Shown piece after piece: positions 1 to 6,269 of a DNA stretch of 6,502 nt. Source of the stretch: Sutterella sp. UBA1442 (GTDB taxonomy: Bacteria > Pseudomonadota > Gammaproteobacteria > Burkholderiales > Burkholderiaceae_F); contig DCTK01000122.1 of the NCBI GenBank assembly GCA_002329575.1, forward strand, positions 1 through 6,502, read 5' to 3'. The position numbers were made by a program, and so were the translations under genes. Within the stretch, counting starts at the first letter, position 1; each line of letters opens with the position of its first letter. The notes under the pieces were generated by a model that had not been told where the DNA came from, did no database searches, and worked only from the letters and a program-made list of their open reading frames with translations.

Positions 1-67
1 TGGGCCAGATCCCTCTATATCACAAGAAGCGATCGCAGTTGCCCGCCCTTTTATATGGACGGACACG

Positions 68-1423
68 ATGAAAAAACCTATTTATACGGTTCTTTATTTC
101 CAAGTCATTTGCGCCATCATAATCGGCGTACTTCTTGGTTACTTCTATCCTGAACTCGGTGCCTCGATGAAACCTCTTGGTGATGGTTTCATTAAATTAA
201 TCAAAATGATCATTGCGCCGGTGATCTTCTGCACGGTTGTTGTTGGTATCGCCGGTATGGAAGACATGAAAACCGTGGGCAAAACGGGAGGCTTGGCGGT
301 TCTCTATTTTGAAGTGGTCAGCACCATTGCGCTGATCGTGGGTCTCGTACTCGTGAACTGGTTTGGACCGGGTCGTGGCATGCATATTGATCCGGCAACG
401 CTTGACGCCGGTGCTGTATCAGCCTACACAAGTGGCGACAAGATGGAATCCACTGCAGAATTTTTAATGCACATCATCCCTGATACGGTGGTGGGAGCCT
501 TTGCCTCGGGCAATATTTTGCAAGTGCTCTTTTTCTCCATTTTGTTCGGTATTGCTCTGCATAAATTCGGCGGTCGCGGCACGCTTATTTTTGATGTGAT
601 CGAAAAGAGCTCTCATATTCTTTTCCAAATCGTTAATATGATCATGCGCGTGGCACCCGTAGGTGCGTTCGGAGCGATGGCATTTACGATCGGTAAATAC
701 GGAGTCGGCTCCTTATTGCCCTTGGCCGAGCTCATGGCTACTTTCTACTTAACCTGTTTGCTCTTTATTTTTGTGGTACTTGGGGCCATCTGCCGTTGGG
801 CCGGTTTTTCTGTTTGGAAATATATCTGCTACATCAAAGAAGAGTTGCTGATTGTGTTGGGCACGTCTTCTTCTGAATCGGCTCTTCCGAAACTCATGGA
901 CAAACTCGAGAAAGCCGGTGTCAGTAAGTCCGTTGTGGGCCTTGTGGTACCGACCGGCTATTCCTTTAACTTAGACGGCACTGCGATTTATCTGACGATG
1001 GCAGCAGTCTTCATTGCCCAAGCTTGCGATGTTGAAATGACGCTGATGCAAGAGCTCACGCTGTTGGGTGTGTTGCTTTTAACCAGTAAAGGGGCTGCCG
1101 GTGTAACGGGTTCTGGCTTTATTGTTCTGGCCGCTACGCTCTCGGCCGTCGGTCACGTACCGGTGGCTGGCCTTGCTCTCATTCTCGGGATTGACCGCTT
1201 CATGTCAGAAGCTCGAGCTTTAACCAACATTATCGGCAACGGTATTGCAACGATCGTTGTTGGCAAGTGGTGTGGCGAGTTGGACCAGGAAAAACTGAAA
1301 AATCTCTTAGGCAAGTCTGACGCCAGACTGCCCGATATCATGCCGGAGTTGCCGGCTCCCAAAGTGTTCCGTGACACTCAAGAGTTGAAATACATTCCGA
1401 TTGATGATTACCACAATCGCTAA
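68..1423 (+). CDS. dctA: C4-dicarboxylate transport protein DctA (dicarboxylate:cation symporter)
   Basis: This 451-residue inner-membrane protein belongs to the DAACS (glutamate/aspartate/C4-dicarboxylate symporter) family. DctA proteins import succinate, fumarate, malate and often aspartate with cations. Family hallmarks are visible: the N-terminal block [20 protein letters not shown] (34-53), the serine-rich re-entrant loop TSSSESALP (266-274), the NLDGT form of the cation-binding NMDGT motif (301-305), and the [14 protein letters not shown] block (374-387) with the Asp and Asn that contact substrate in the family. Eight membrane segments are expected for the family, and the hydrophobic pattern fits. 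The ATG aligns with the start of E. coli DctA (MKTSLFKSLYFQV), although the upstream Shine-Dalgarno is weak (GGACGGA). The C-terminal tail after about residue 417 is longer than in the 428-residue E. coli protein and is not conserved. Any promoter lies mostly outside the window. A strong terminator follows, so the gene does not appear to be co-transcribed with anything downstream. Confidence 0.96.
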   Translation: MKKPIYTVLYFQVICAIIIGVLLGYFYPELGASMKPLGDGFIKLIKMIIAPVIFCTVVVGIAGMEDMKTVGKTGGLAVLYFEVVSTIALIVGLVLVNWFGPGRGMHIDPATLDAGAVSAYTSGDKMESTAEFLMHIIPDTVVGAFASGNILQVLFFSILFGIALHKFGGRGTLIFDVIEKSSHILFQIVNMIMRVAPVGAFGAMAFTIGKYGVGSLLPLAELMATFYLTCLLFIFVVLGAICRWAGFSVWKYICYIKEELLIVLGTSSSESALPKLMDKLEKAGVSKSVVGLVVPTGYSFNLDGTAIYLTMAAVFIAQACDVEMTLMQELTLLGVLLLTSKGAAGVTGSGFIVLAATLSAVGHVPVAGLALILGIDRFMSEARALTNIIGNGIATIVVGKWCGELDQEKLKNLLGKSDARLPDIMPELPAPKVFRDTQELKYIPIDDYHNR

Positions 1424-1433
1424 TAGCTAACGC

Positions 1434-1473
1434 ACAAACGGGCTCGAGTTTATTTCTCAGCCCGTTTGTTTTA
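1434..1473 (+). terminator. Rho-independent terminator of dctA
   Basis: A perfect 11-bp stem (ACAAACGGGCT, 1434-1444, with AGCCCGTTTGT, 1459-1469) is extended inward by GAG/CTC around a short loop and followed by TTTT (1469-1472). It starts 8 bases after the second of two adjacent dctA stop codons (TAA TAG, 1421-1426). It may also slow transcription arriving from the convergent minus-strand gene, but that side lacks a U-tract, so it is mainly a plus-strand terminator. Confidence 0.9.
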
Positions 1474-1500
1474 TCTGCCCCCTCCAGATTCTTAGACCTT

Positions 1501-2160
1501 TCAATTGAGCCATTGTGTCTTGGCTTTAATCCAAAGTGCCGGCAACACGGCAATGAAAATTGCGACACAAACATAACCGATAAAAAAGCCGAAGGGAGCT
1601 GCTTGGAAGTCCCAAAAATCAAAAGTCGACAACCCTAAAAGCTTGTGAACAAAATCTCGAATAAAGGCAAAAAATGCCCCGTAAATTGATATCACCGTCA
1701 ATGCGGGCCACAAAGCACCGTTAACAATTGAGGCTAATATCGGCTTATTGAGTAAGAGTCGATTTTTCAATGCTGCCCAAACCGGGACATGAAGTCCGAT
1801 GTGCCAAGCCGACAAAATGAACATCCAATACGCTGCAATTGTGTGGTAGCGCCGCAAATTTAGACCGGCGCCCTGATCCGCAAATAGGTTAAATAAATGC
1901 GATTGCATCAAACCGGTGACAAGCATCACGAGTGTTGCGACCAAAAGAAGTATGTTGGTTATCTTCGCACGGGGTTGAATTATGGAATGCCTTTCAATGA
2001 GCATTCGAAACCACCAGCGATTGAGTACTAAATGAGAAAATGCAACGGCTATAAATCCTAGACCTACCACCTCATGCCACTCGGGCCCTGTCAAACCAAA
2101 GGCAAAGGAAAGCAAAATGAGCATAGCCATCAGCAGATAGTGAGCGACTCGAACAAACAT
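1501..2160 (-). CDS. DUF4405-type membrane protein, predicted di-haem cytochrome b
   Basis: This 219-residue polytopic inner-membrane protein resembles the DUF4405 family, whose function is not established. About six hydrophobic segments are visible, near residues 6-23, 28-48, 68-86, 104-126, 148-170 and 188-210. Histidines H29 and H43 lie in segment 2, and H106 and H120 in segment 4, with a further H124 in the same segment. The 14-residue spacing within each helix matches the paired haem ligands of di-haem cytochrome b, so I infer a bis-haem b-type membrane subunit that could oxidise or reduce quinones. The start is well supported by AAGGAGAG at 2165-2172. The gene begins 23 bases after the stop of the exported flavodoxin, with no terminator between, so the two form an operon and probably pass electrons to one another. 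It ends in TGA, two codons before a TAA. Haem binding and the partner are inferences. Confidence 0.8.
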   Translation of the reverse strand: MFVRVAHYLLMAMLILLSFAFGLTGPEWHEVVGLGFIAVAFSHLVLNRWWFRMLIERHSIIQPRAKITNILLLVATLVMLVTGLMQSHLFNLFADQGAGLNLRRYHTIAAYWMFILSAWHIGLHVPVWAALKNRLLLNKPILASIVNGALWPALTVISIYGAFFAFIRDFVHKLLGLSTFDFWDFQAAPFGFFIGYVCVAIFIAVLPALWIKAKTQWLN

Positions 2161-2183
2161 TTTGCTCTCCTTGCGGCTGACAA

Positions 2184-2798
2184 TTAAATTAATTTCAATG
2201 CCTTAAGCCAATCGGTCACATCTTCTTGCGCGCGACTAGCGCGAGAGCCTCGTATGGCAAGTCCGTCAAGAACCGTAGCACCGACACAAACTCGTTTTAT
2301 ATCATTTGGACCGCGCCCTAAGCCGCTCCCCTCATGTGTGCAAAACGGTACAACGGTTTTGCCGTTAAAGTCTTTCCCTTCCAAGAAAGTAAACAGGGCC
2401 ATCGGCAATGTACCCCACCAATTGGGATAACCGATAAAGATCGTATCGTATTGAGCAATCGAGTCCATATCGGTAGCAAGCGCCGGTCGTGCATTCTCAT
2501 CTTGCTCTTTTCGAGCAATGTCTACCGTGGCTCGATAAGCTTCAGGATAAGCTTGCACCGTTCGTACTTCGAAAATATCGCCACCGACAGCACGATGAAT
2601 TTCTTGAGCAATGGCACGAGTATTACCAGTCTTAGAAAAATACACCACAAGCACTTTTCTTTGTGGGGTTGCACCATTTGCCGTTTGTGCACAGACTAAC
2701 ATGGGCGCTCCCGCCATTGTGGTCAGTAATGCCGCAGCTGTGGCTTTGAGCGCGTGGCGTCTTGAAAACGTTTGAGCATTTTTCTTAACTTGTGTCAT
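2184..2798 (-). CDS. Tat-exported flavodoxin
   Basis: This is a 204-residue flavodoxin-fold protein that should bind FMN and act as a one- or two-electron carrier. The phosphate-binding loop is SKTGNT (55-60), directly after strand VLVVYF. Other flavodoxin blocks are the flavin-contacting GYPNWWGTLPMALFTFLE (123-140) and VVPFCTHEGSGLG (149-161). The N-terminus carries a twin-arginine signal: SRRHALK (12-18), a hydrophobic stretch (about 19-35), and a probable cleavage after VCA (35-37). Export by Tat fits a protein that folds around its cofactor before crossing the membrane. The reading frame stays open to an upstream ATG at 2945, but I chose the ATG at 2798 because GAGAGG precedes it and the signal peptide then sits at the extreme N-terminus. 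It is the first gene of an operon with the di-haem-like membrane protein. An FMN-reductase-like role cannot be excluded. Confidence 0.88.
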   Translation of the reverse strand: MTQVKKNAQTFSRRHALKATAAALLTTMAGAPMLVCAQTANGATPQRKVLVVYFSKTGNTRAIAQEIHRAVGGDIFEVRTVQAYPEAYRATVDIARKEQDENARPALATDMDSIAQYDTIFIGYPNWWGTLPMALFTFLEGKDFNGKTVVPFCTHEGSGLGRGPNDIKRVCVGATVLDGLAIRGSRASRAQEDVTDWLKALKLI

Positions 2799-2834
2799 CT
2801 TGAAGCCTCTCAGAGTTATTGCTTTGTTATTTAA

Positions 2835-2870
2835 TTTATAGCGAGAGAAACCCTTGGCTTTTGTCTCAAG
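2835..2870 (-). promoter_or_regulatory. possible promoter and activator site of the flavodoxin operon
   Basis: The 132-base stretch between the upstream terminator and the flavodoxin start must hold this operon's promoter. On the minus strand TATAAA (2835-2840) is a good -10 candidate, about 37 bases from the ATG. No recognisable -35 lies at 16-18 bases; the nearest, TTGAGA, is 23 bases away. A short dyad, CTTG-N10-CAAG (2853-2870), sits where an activator would bind. The missing -35 suggests an activator-dependent promoter, but the evidence is weak. Confidence 0.25.
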
Positions 2871-2920
2871 ATATTCAAAAATTTGTCTGATTCTCTTAGC
2901 GTTGCAGATCGTCACACATT

Positions 2921-2968
2921 TGACAACAAAAATCGCCGACTGCAAGACAAAAGTGCAAGTCGGCGATT
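2921..2968 (-). terminator. Rho-independent terminator of the Dsb-like lipoprotein gene
   Basis: An 11-bp perfect stem (AATCGCCGACT, 2931-2941, with AGTCGGCGATT, 2958-2968) is extended by GCA/TGC around a small loop. Read on the minus strand, it is followed by TTTTTGTTGT. It lies 21 bases beyond the stop codon of the lipoprotein gene. It therefore separates that gene from the flavodoxin operon, so the two should be independent transcription units. Confidence 0.88.
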
Positions 2969-2989
2969 AGTGCGTTTTACGGAAGGATT

Positions 2990-3613
2990 CTATAGGCCAA
3001 AAAGCTTTTCAAGATCGGAGGTCTTCATTCCGGACAGAATCGGGTGGAAGTTACCGTCTTTATCTTTCATAACACCGAACGGCACTTCGCGTCCGCCTGT
3101 CAGTCGGAAAATACGCGTATTTGTCCACACCGCTTGACGTTTGTCGAAGGGAATAATCATATTTTCCGTATCAATTCCACGCACGGGTTGATTGGAAAAC
3201 TGTGCATGGTGACGCTCAAACATTTCTACACGATTAAGCCCGGACAAAATGGCAGCTGCCTGCGGCTCACTGTGGGGATTTAAAAGAGCAACGGGCACCC
3301 ACACAAAATCGATTTTGTCTTTCAAAGGCATCGTTTGATCGAGCATACGCAGGCAGTATGAGCATTGAGTATCAAACACGATAAAGGCCATGGGGCGACC
3401 TGCGGGGCCAGGAAAATGCACACCTTCAGCACTTTCCATAAATTCGGTGTACATGCGTTCAGCATCCCAATCGGTAGGCACTTCAGGCATATTTTTTTGA
3501 TAGGCCGTAGCAGGCGTTTGAGACTTGGGCGCCGGCGTTTCTGTTTTTGAATCACACGCTACCAAAGCAAAGGAAGCCAGTGCAGCACCCAAGAAAAGTC
3601 GTCGATTTGTCAT
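2990..3613 (-). CDS. DsbG/DsbC-like thioredoxin-fold lipoprotein
   Basis: This 207-residue envelope protein has a lipoprotein signal peptide: MTNRRLF, a hydrophobic core, and lipobox LVAC with Cys20 as the likely lipidated residue. A low-complexity Pro/Thr linker (about 23-37) is followed by a thioredoxin-like domain. The active site is CSYC (84-87) in FDTQCSYCLRM, and the expected cis-proline is P178 in REVPFGV, as in the DsbA/DsbC/DsbG families. It probably reduces, isomerises or oxidises disulfides in exported proteins. There is no room for the N-terminal dimerisation domain of DsbC/DsbG, so it may be a monomeric anchored reductase or isomerase. An in-frame ATG 13 codons upstream (3652) exists. 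The start at 3613 is preferred because of GAGGAGA just upstream and because it puts the signal peptide at the N-terminus. The gene is divergent from pyrF. The fold is clear, the exact activity is not. Confidence 0.85.
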   Translation of the reverse strand: MTNRRLFLGAALASFALVACDSKTETPAPKSQTPATAYQKNMPEVPTDWDAERMYTEFMESAEGVHFPGPAGRPMAFIVFDTQCSYCLRMLDQTMPLKDKIDFVWVPVALLNPHSEPQAAAILSGLNRVEMFERHHAQFSNQPVRGIDTENMIIPFDKRQAVWTNTRIFRLTGGREVPFGVMKDKDGNFHPILSGMKTSDLEKLFGL

Positions 3614-3794
3614 GGCATTTCTCTCCTCAAAAAAATCGCGGGGAGTTTTCAAAGTTCACTTTTTCAGGTTACACGCTTTTGCAAGTCGTTGCACGGATAA
3701 AAGGTCACAATTTGGCGCTAATTTCCCATTTTGAAAGGAATCTTTAGGCACATTCGACTAAAATTTAAAGAATTATTTTTTGAGGTTTTCTGTT

Positions 3795-4613
3795 ATGACT
3801 TTCATTGAGTCCTTGAAACAACGTTGGAATCAAAGCCGTTCGTTATTGTGTGTCGGTCTTGATCCGGATATCAATCGCATTCCCGAATCCATTCGCAACA
3901 GTAAGACATGCTTTTATGATTTTTGTACTGCCATCGTTGACGCAACCGCTCAGTACGCATGCAGTTTCAAACCTCAAATCGCCTACTTTGCCTCCCGAGC
4001 TGCCGAATCTGAGCTTGAAGGCATTATTGAGTACATTCACAAAAATTATCCTGACATCCCGGTCATCCTGGATGCCAAACGTGGCGACATCGGGTCAACG
4101 GCCAAACACTACGCCAAGGAAGCCTTTGAGCGCTTTCAAGCCGATGCTGTCACGCTCTCTCCGTACATGGGTTTTGACTCCGTCGAGCCCTATCTGGAGT
4201 ATGAAGACAAAGGAGCCATCTTGCTCTGCAGAACGTCCAACCGAGGCGGCAATGACATTCAAATGCTTCAAGTCGATGGCAAACCCATCTATCAACGGGT
4301 GGCAGAGCTTGCGAGTGGCCCCTGGAACTTAAACGGCCAATTAGGCCTTGTGGTGGGCGCGACTTATCCTAATGAAATTGCACAAGTACGCGCCATTGTC
4401 GGTGACATGCCCTTATTGGTACCGGGCGTTGGTGCCCAAGGCGGTGATATTAATGCGTGTGTGAACGCAGGGATTACTGCCGACCGTTGCGGCATGATGA
4501 TTAACTCGAGCCGTGCCATTCTCTATGCCTCAAGTGGAGAAGATTTCCGAGAAGCGGCCGCCAATGTTGCTAAGCAAACGCGTGATGCGATCAATACGGC
4601 CCGAGGCCTCTAG
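3795..4613 (+). CDS. pyrF: orotidine 5'-phosphate decarboxylase, group 2
   Basis: This cytoplasmic 272-residue enzyme converts orotidine 5'-phosphate to UMP, the last step of de novo pyrimidine nucleotide synthesis. Visible motifs are GLDPD (21-25) in strand 1, the catalytic DAKRGD (93-98) with the active-site lysine K95, [11 protein letters not shown] (122-132), the GVGAQGGD loop (211-218), and the phosphate-binding region NSSRAI (237-242). Length and the GLDPD and GVGAQGGD blocks fit the longer group 2 enzymes found in many betaproteobacteria and actinobacteria, rather than the roughly 230-245-residue E. coli type. A TTG five codons upstream (3780) is in frame, but the ATG at 3795 is better placed behind GAGG (3782-3785). 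The gene stands alone between a divergent gene and its own terminator. Confidence 0.96.
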   Translation: MTFIESLKQRWNQSRSLLCVGLDPDINRIPESIRNSKTCFYDFCTAIVDATAQYACSFKPQIAYFASRAAESELEGIIEYIHKNYPDIPVILDAKRGDIGSTAKHYAKEAFERFQADAVTLSPYMGFDSVEPYLEYEDKGAILLCRTSNRGGNDIQMLQVDGKPIYQRVAELASGPWNLNGQLGLVVGATYPNEIAQVRAIVGDMPLLVPGVGAQGGDINACVNAGITADRCGMMINSSRAILYASSGEDFREAAANVAKQTRDAINTARGL

Positions 4614-4638
4614 AGTTGAACGAATCATTTAGTTACGA

Positions 4639-4674
4639 ACCCTCGCTTGATTTGTCAAACGAGGGTCTTTTTTT
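4639..4674 (+). terminator. Rho-independent terminator of pyrF
   Basis: The stem ACCCTCG (4639-4645) pairs with CGAGGGT (4660-4666). An inner TTGA/TCAA stem closes a four-base loop, with one C/A mismatch between the two parts. A U-tract (CTTTTTTT, 4667-4674) follows. It begins 25 bases after the pyrF stop, so pyrF should not be co-transcribed with the amidohydrolase gene. Confidence 0.9.
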
Positions 4675-4736
4675 GCCTGTACTCAACACAATTACCGATT
4701 CTTCGAATTAATCCACAAAGAAAACCCCTTTTTAAA

Positions 4737-4762
4737 TCAAAAAGATCACAATATCTTTTTGA
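4737..4762. promoter_or_regulatory. perfect inverted repeat upstream of the amidohydrolase gene (possible operator)
   Basis: TCAAAAAGAT (4737-4746) and ATCTTTTTGA (4753-4762) are perfect 10-bp complements separated by CACAAT. The centre lies about 44 bases before the amidohydrolase start, the right distance for a repressor or activator site in a promoter. There is no U-tract after it, so it is unlikely to be a terminator. No -35/-10 pair could be assigned with confidence, and no specific regulator can be named. Confidence 0.4.
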
Positions 4763-4792
4763 GATACAGGTATTTTTTTTGGAGATAATGTC

Positions 4793-5200
4793 ATGACCGA
4801 TCTGTCTGCCTACATCCCTGAGATGGTCGAAACACGTCGTCGTTTTCACCGTTATCCTGAAATCGCTTGGACAGAGTTTCTGACCACTCAAACCATTATT
4901 GAACGTGTCCGAGCACTCGGTTTTGAGACCGTTGTCGGCAAGGCATTATTCGATATCAAGCACGCTTTCGGCCGAAACGAAGAAATGATTCAAGAGGCTT
5001 TCCAAGAGGCACTTGGGCAAGGCTTGGATCCCAAAATCGGCGAAGAGATTGGCGGATTTACAGGATGCCTCGCCATTTGGAAAACACCTCGTCCGGGACC
5101 TGTGACTGCTCTTCGCTTTGACATCGATTGCGTCAATGTTGAAGAAGATCACACGGACAATAACGAAGCTTTTCGCGAGGGTTTCGACTCATCTCGATGA
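4793..5200 (+). CDS. N-terminal fragment of the AbgA-like amidohydrolase (135 aa)
   Basis: This is the part of the split gene before the stop. It holds the family N-terminus (RRRFHRYPEIAWTEF, 15-29), the insertion of about 35 residues seen in AbgA-type proteins, and the RPGPVTALRFDID strand (100-112), ending in REGFDSSR. It contains none of the metal-ligand residues, so it cannot be an enzyme by itself. It would matter only if it folds together with the downstream piece or if the stop is read through. Confidence 0.4.
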   Translation: MTDLSAYIPEMVETRRRFHRYPEIAWTEFLTTQTIIERVRALGFETVVGKALFDIKHAFGRNEEMIQEAFQEALGQGLDPKIGEEIGGFTGCLAIWKTPRPGPVTALRFDIDCVNVEEDHTDNNEAFREGFDSSR

Positions 5201-5206
5201 GGCTTA

Positions 5207-6079
5207 ATGCATGCGTGCGGCCATGACGGACATGCAGCTATCGGTCTTGCGGTCGCTCGTTGGATAAAAGACAATGCCGATCAACTTTGCGGCACGATAA
5301 AGCTCATCTTTCAGCCGGCAGAAGAAGGAACAAAAGGAGCTGCTGGCATTGCTTACTCTGACAATCTCGATGACGTCGATGTCATCTTGGGTGCTCATCT
5401 CGGAGTCGCAGCCAAACTGCACGAAGTTGCTATCGTGCGATCCGGTTTTCTAAATACCACAAAAATGAACGCGACATTTAAAGGCACCCCTGCGCATTCT
5501 GGTTCTTGTGCAGAAAAAGGCCGCAACGCATTGATGGCCGCTTGTACCGCATCATTACAACTCATGGGCATTGCGCGTCACGGAGGCGGCAACTCCAACG
5601 TCAATGTCGGCACTATTCATGCCGGCGAAGGTCGCAATGTCGTACCGGTTAACGGGCGACTTGAATTTGAAGTTCGTGGAGAAACTCAAGAGATTAACCG
5701 CTATATGCAAGAAACGGCTGAGCGTATGGTGCGAGGAGCTGCAGAAAGTTACGGTGTTCAATCCAGAACCGAGATTGTCGGTATGGCCGTGGACATCCAT
5801 AGCGATGATGATTTGTGCGAAATGCTACGCGAAGTTTGCAAGACAGTTTCTAGCGTACAGCGAGTCTTTGAGCATGTTCAAAAAGCCGGTAGCGAAGACT
5901 ACTCATTGCTGGCTCAAAAAGTACAGTCTCACGGTGGCAAGAGCGTATTTTTCTTCTGCGGTTGCAACCATCCCGGTCACCACCGAGCTAATTTCGCTAT
6001 CCAAGACAAAGAAAGCCTGCCCGAATGCATGGAAATTTTTGTCAAGATGATTCAACGTATCAACGGTTTAGCTTGCTAG
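5207..6079 (+). CDS. C-terminal fragment of the AbgA-like amidohydrolase (290 aa)
   Basis: This in-frame continuation of the split gene could be translated by restart at the ATG of MHACGHDGH, six bases after the TGA. A GAGG at 5199-5202 lies only four bases before that ATG, so initiation would be poor but could be helped by ribosomes terminating at the TGA. The fragment has all metal ligands and the intact dimerisation (lid) domain with TPAHSG and GEGRNVVP, but lacks the first strands of the catalytic domain. It is probably inactive alone. Confidence 0.45.
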   Translation: MHACGHDGHAAIGLAVARWIKDNADQLCGTIKLIFQPAEEGTKGAAGIAYSDNLDDVDVILGAHLGVAAKLHEVAIVRSGFLNTTKMNATFKGTPAHSGSCAEKGRNALMAACTASLQLMGIARHGGGNSNVNVGTIHAGEGRNVVPVNGRLEFEVRGETQEINRYMQETAERMVRGAAESYGVQSRTEIVGMAVDIHSDDDLCEMLREVCKTVSSVQRVFEHVQKAGSEDYSLLAQKVQSHGGKSVFFFCGCNHPGHHRANFAIQDKESLPECMEIFVKMIQRINGLAC

Positions 6080-6087
6080 CCCTTACT

Positions 6088-6111
6088 TCAAGGCAGGCGC
6101 GCCTGCCTTGA
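6088..6111 (+). terminator. GC-rich palindrome after the amidohydrolase gene (weak terminator)
   Basis: A 24-base perfect palindrome (TCAAGGCAGGCG and its complement) begins 9 bases after the amidohydrolase stop. It would form a very stable hairpin with a CGCG loop. The bases after it (TTTGTCC) make only a poor U-tract, so it may terminate weakly or protect the mRNA 3' end. Confidence 0.6.
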
Positions 6112-6146
6112 TTTGTCCTGAGATACGTCTCTTCTTTTTCAACTTT

Positions 6147-6184
6147 TTGCCTGAAATTCTCTCAATAGAGTTTCAGGCAATTTT
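6147..6184 (+). terminator. Rho-independent terminator before the cupin gene
   Basis: The stem TTGCCTGAAA (6147-6156) pairs with TTTCAGGCAA (6171-6180). An inner CTCT/AGAG stem carries a CAAT loop, with a two-base bulge, and TTTT (6181-6184) follows. Being on the plus strand between two plus-strand genes, it should end the amidohydrolase transcript and isolate the cupin gene. Confidence 0.8.
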
Positions 6185-6226
6185 CCGATGACTTTTTGCA
6201 GGCCTCACTGACCAATTCAGACTACA

Positions 6227-6256
6227 TTGACAACCAAATTCTTTTTCTGATCTAAA
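6227..6256 (+). promoter_or_regulatory. possible sigma-70 promoter of the cupin gene
   Basis: TTGACA (6227-6232) is a perfect -35 consensus, and TCTAAA (6251-6256) is a partial -10 at 18-base spacing. The predicted start of transcription would fall near 6263, only about 7 bases before the ATG. That cuts into the AAGGAA ribosome-binding site (6259-6264), so either another -10 is used or this match is chance. Confidence 0.25.
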
Positions 6257-6269
6257 CGAAGGAAAAACC

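Larger units (their letters stand above)
4793..6079 (+). pseudogene. AbgA-like M20 family amidohydrolase interrupted by an in-frame TGA
   Basis: Reading through the TGA at codon 136 gives 428 positions, close to the 436 residues of E. coli AbgA (p-aminobenzoyl-glutamate hydrolase subunit A). The match runs across the break: GGFTG (88-92), RPGPV (100-104), REGFDS before the stop, and MHACGHDGH (139-147) after it. Metal ligands expected from plant IAA-amino acid hydrolases of the same family are all present at matching spacing: C142, H144, E178 (next to catalytic E177, in QPAEEG), H202, and H396 or H397 in GHH. The family removes an acyl or amino-acid group from N-acyl amino acids or aminobenzoyl-glutamate. 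The exact substrate is unknown. The start is supported by GGAG (4781-4784). No other stop, frameshift or missing block is seen, so the lesion is either very recent, an error in the sequence, or tolerated. A partner resembling AbgB or AbgT is not in the window. Confidence 0.8.

Noticed and set aside
2184..2945. Longer flavodoxin starting at 2945 (253 aa)
   Set aside because: The extra 49 residues run through the promoter region and part of the upstream terminator stem, have no family match, and would bury the Tat signal inside the protein.
2883..3137. Plus-strand open frames overlapping the flavodoxin leader and Dsb-like gene
   Set aside because: They overlap well-supported minus-strand genes and a terminator hairpin, and have no recognisable protein features or ribosome-binding site.
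3680..3693. TGCAA-gtcg-TTGCA dyad between the Dsb-like gene and pyrF as an operator
   Set aside because: Only five base pairs per arm, which is expected by chance, and it is not clearly placed relative to any promoter I can identify.
3780..3794. TTG start for pyrF
   Set aside because: The ATG at 3795 has GAGG at good spacing, whereas the TTG has no ribosome-binding site and overlaps this GAGG.
5198..5236. TGA read as selenocysteine, with TGCATGCGT/ACG-GA-CATGCA just downstream as a SECIS-like hairpin
   Set aside because: The TGA aligns with a non-catalytic Ala/Pro position and not with the metal-binding cysteine (C142, which is an ordinary TGC). The hairpin bases mostly encode the conserved MHACGHDGH motif, and its loop lacks a recognisable bacterial SECIS pattern.
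4793..6079. Genome-wide recoding of TGA as a sense codon
   Set aside because: No other gene in the window has an internal TGA, tryptophan is encoded by TGG throughout, and the DUF4405-type gene ends in TGA. A recoded genome should show many internal TGAs.
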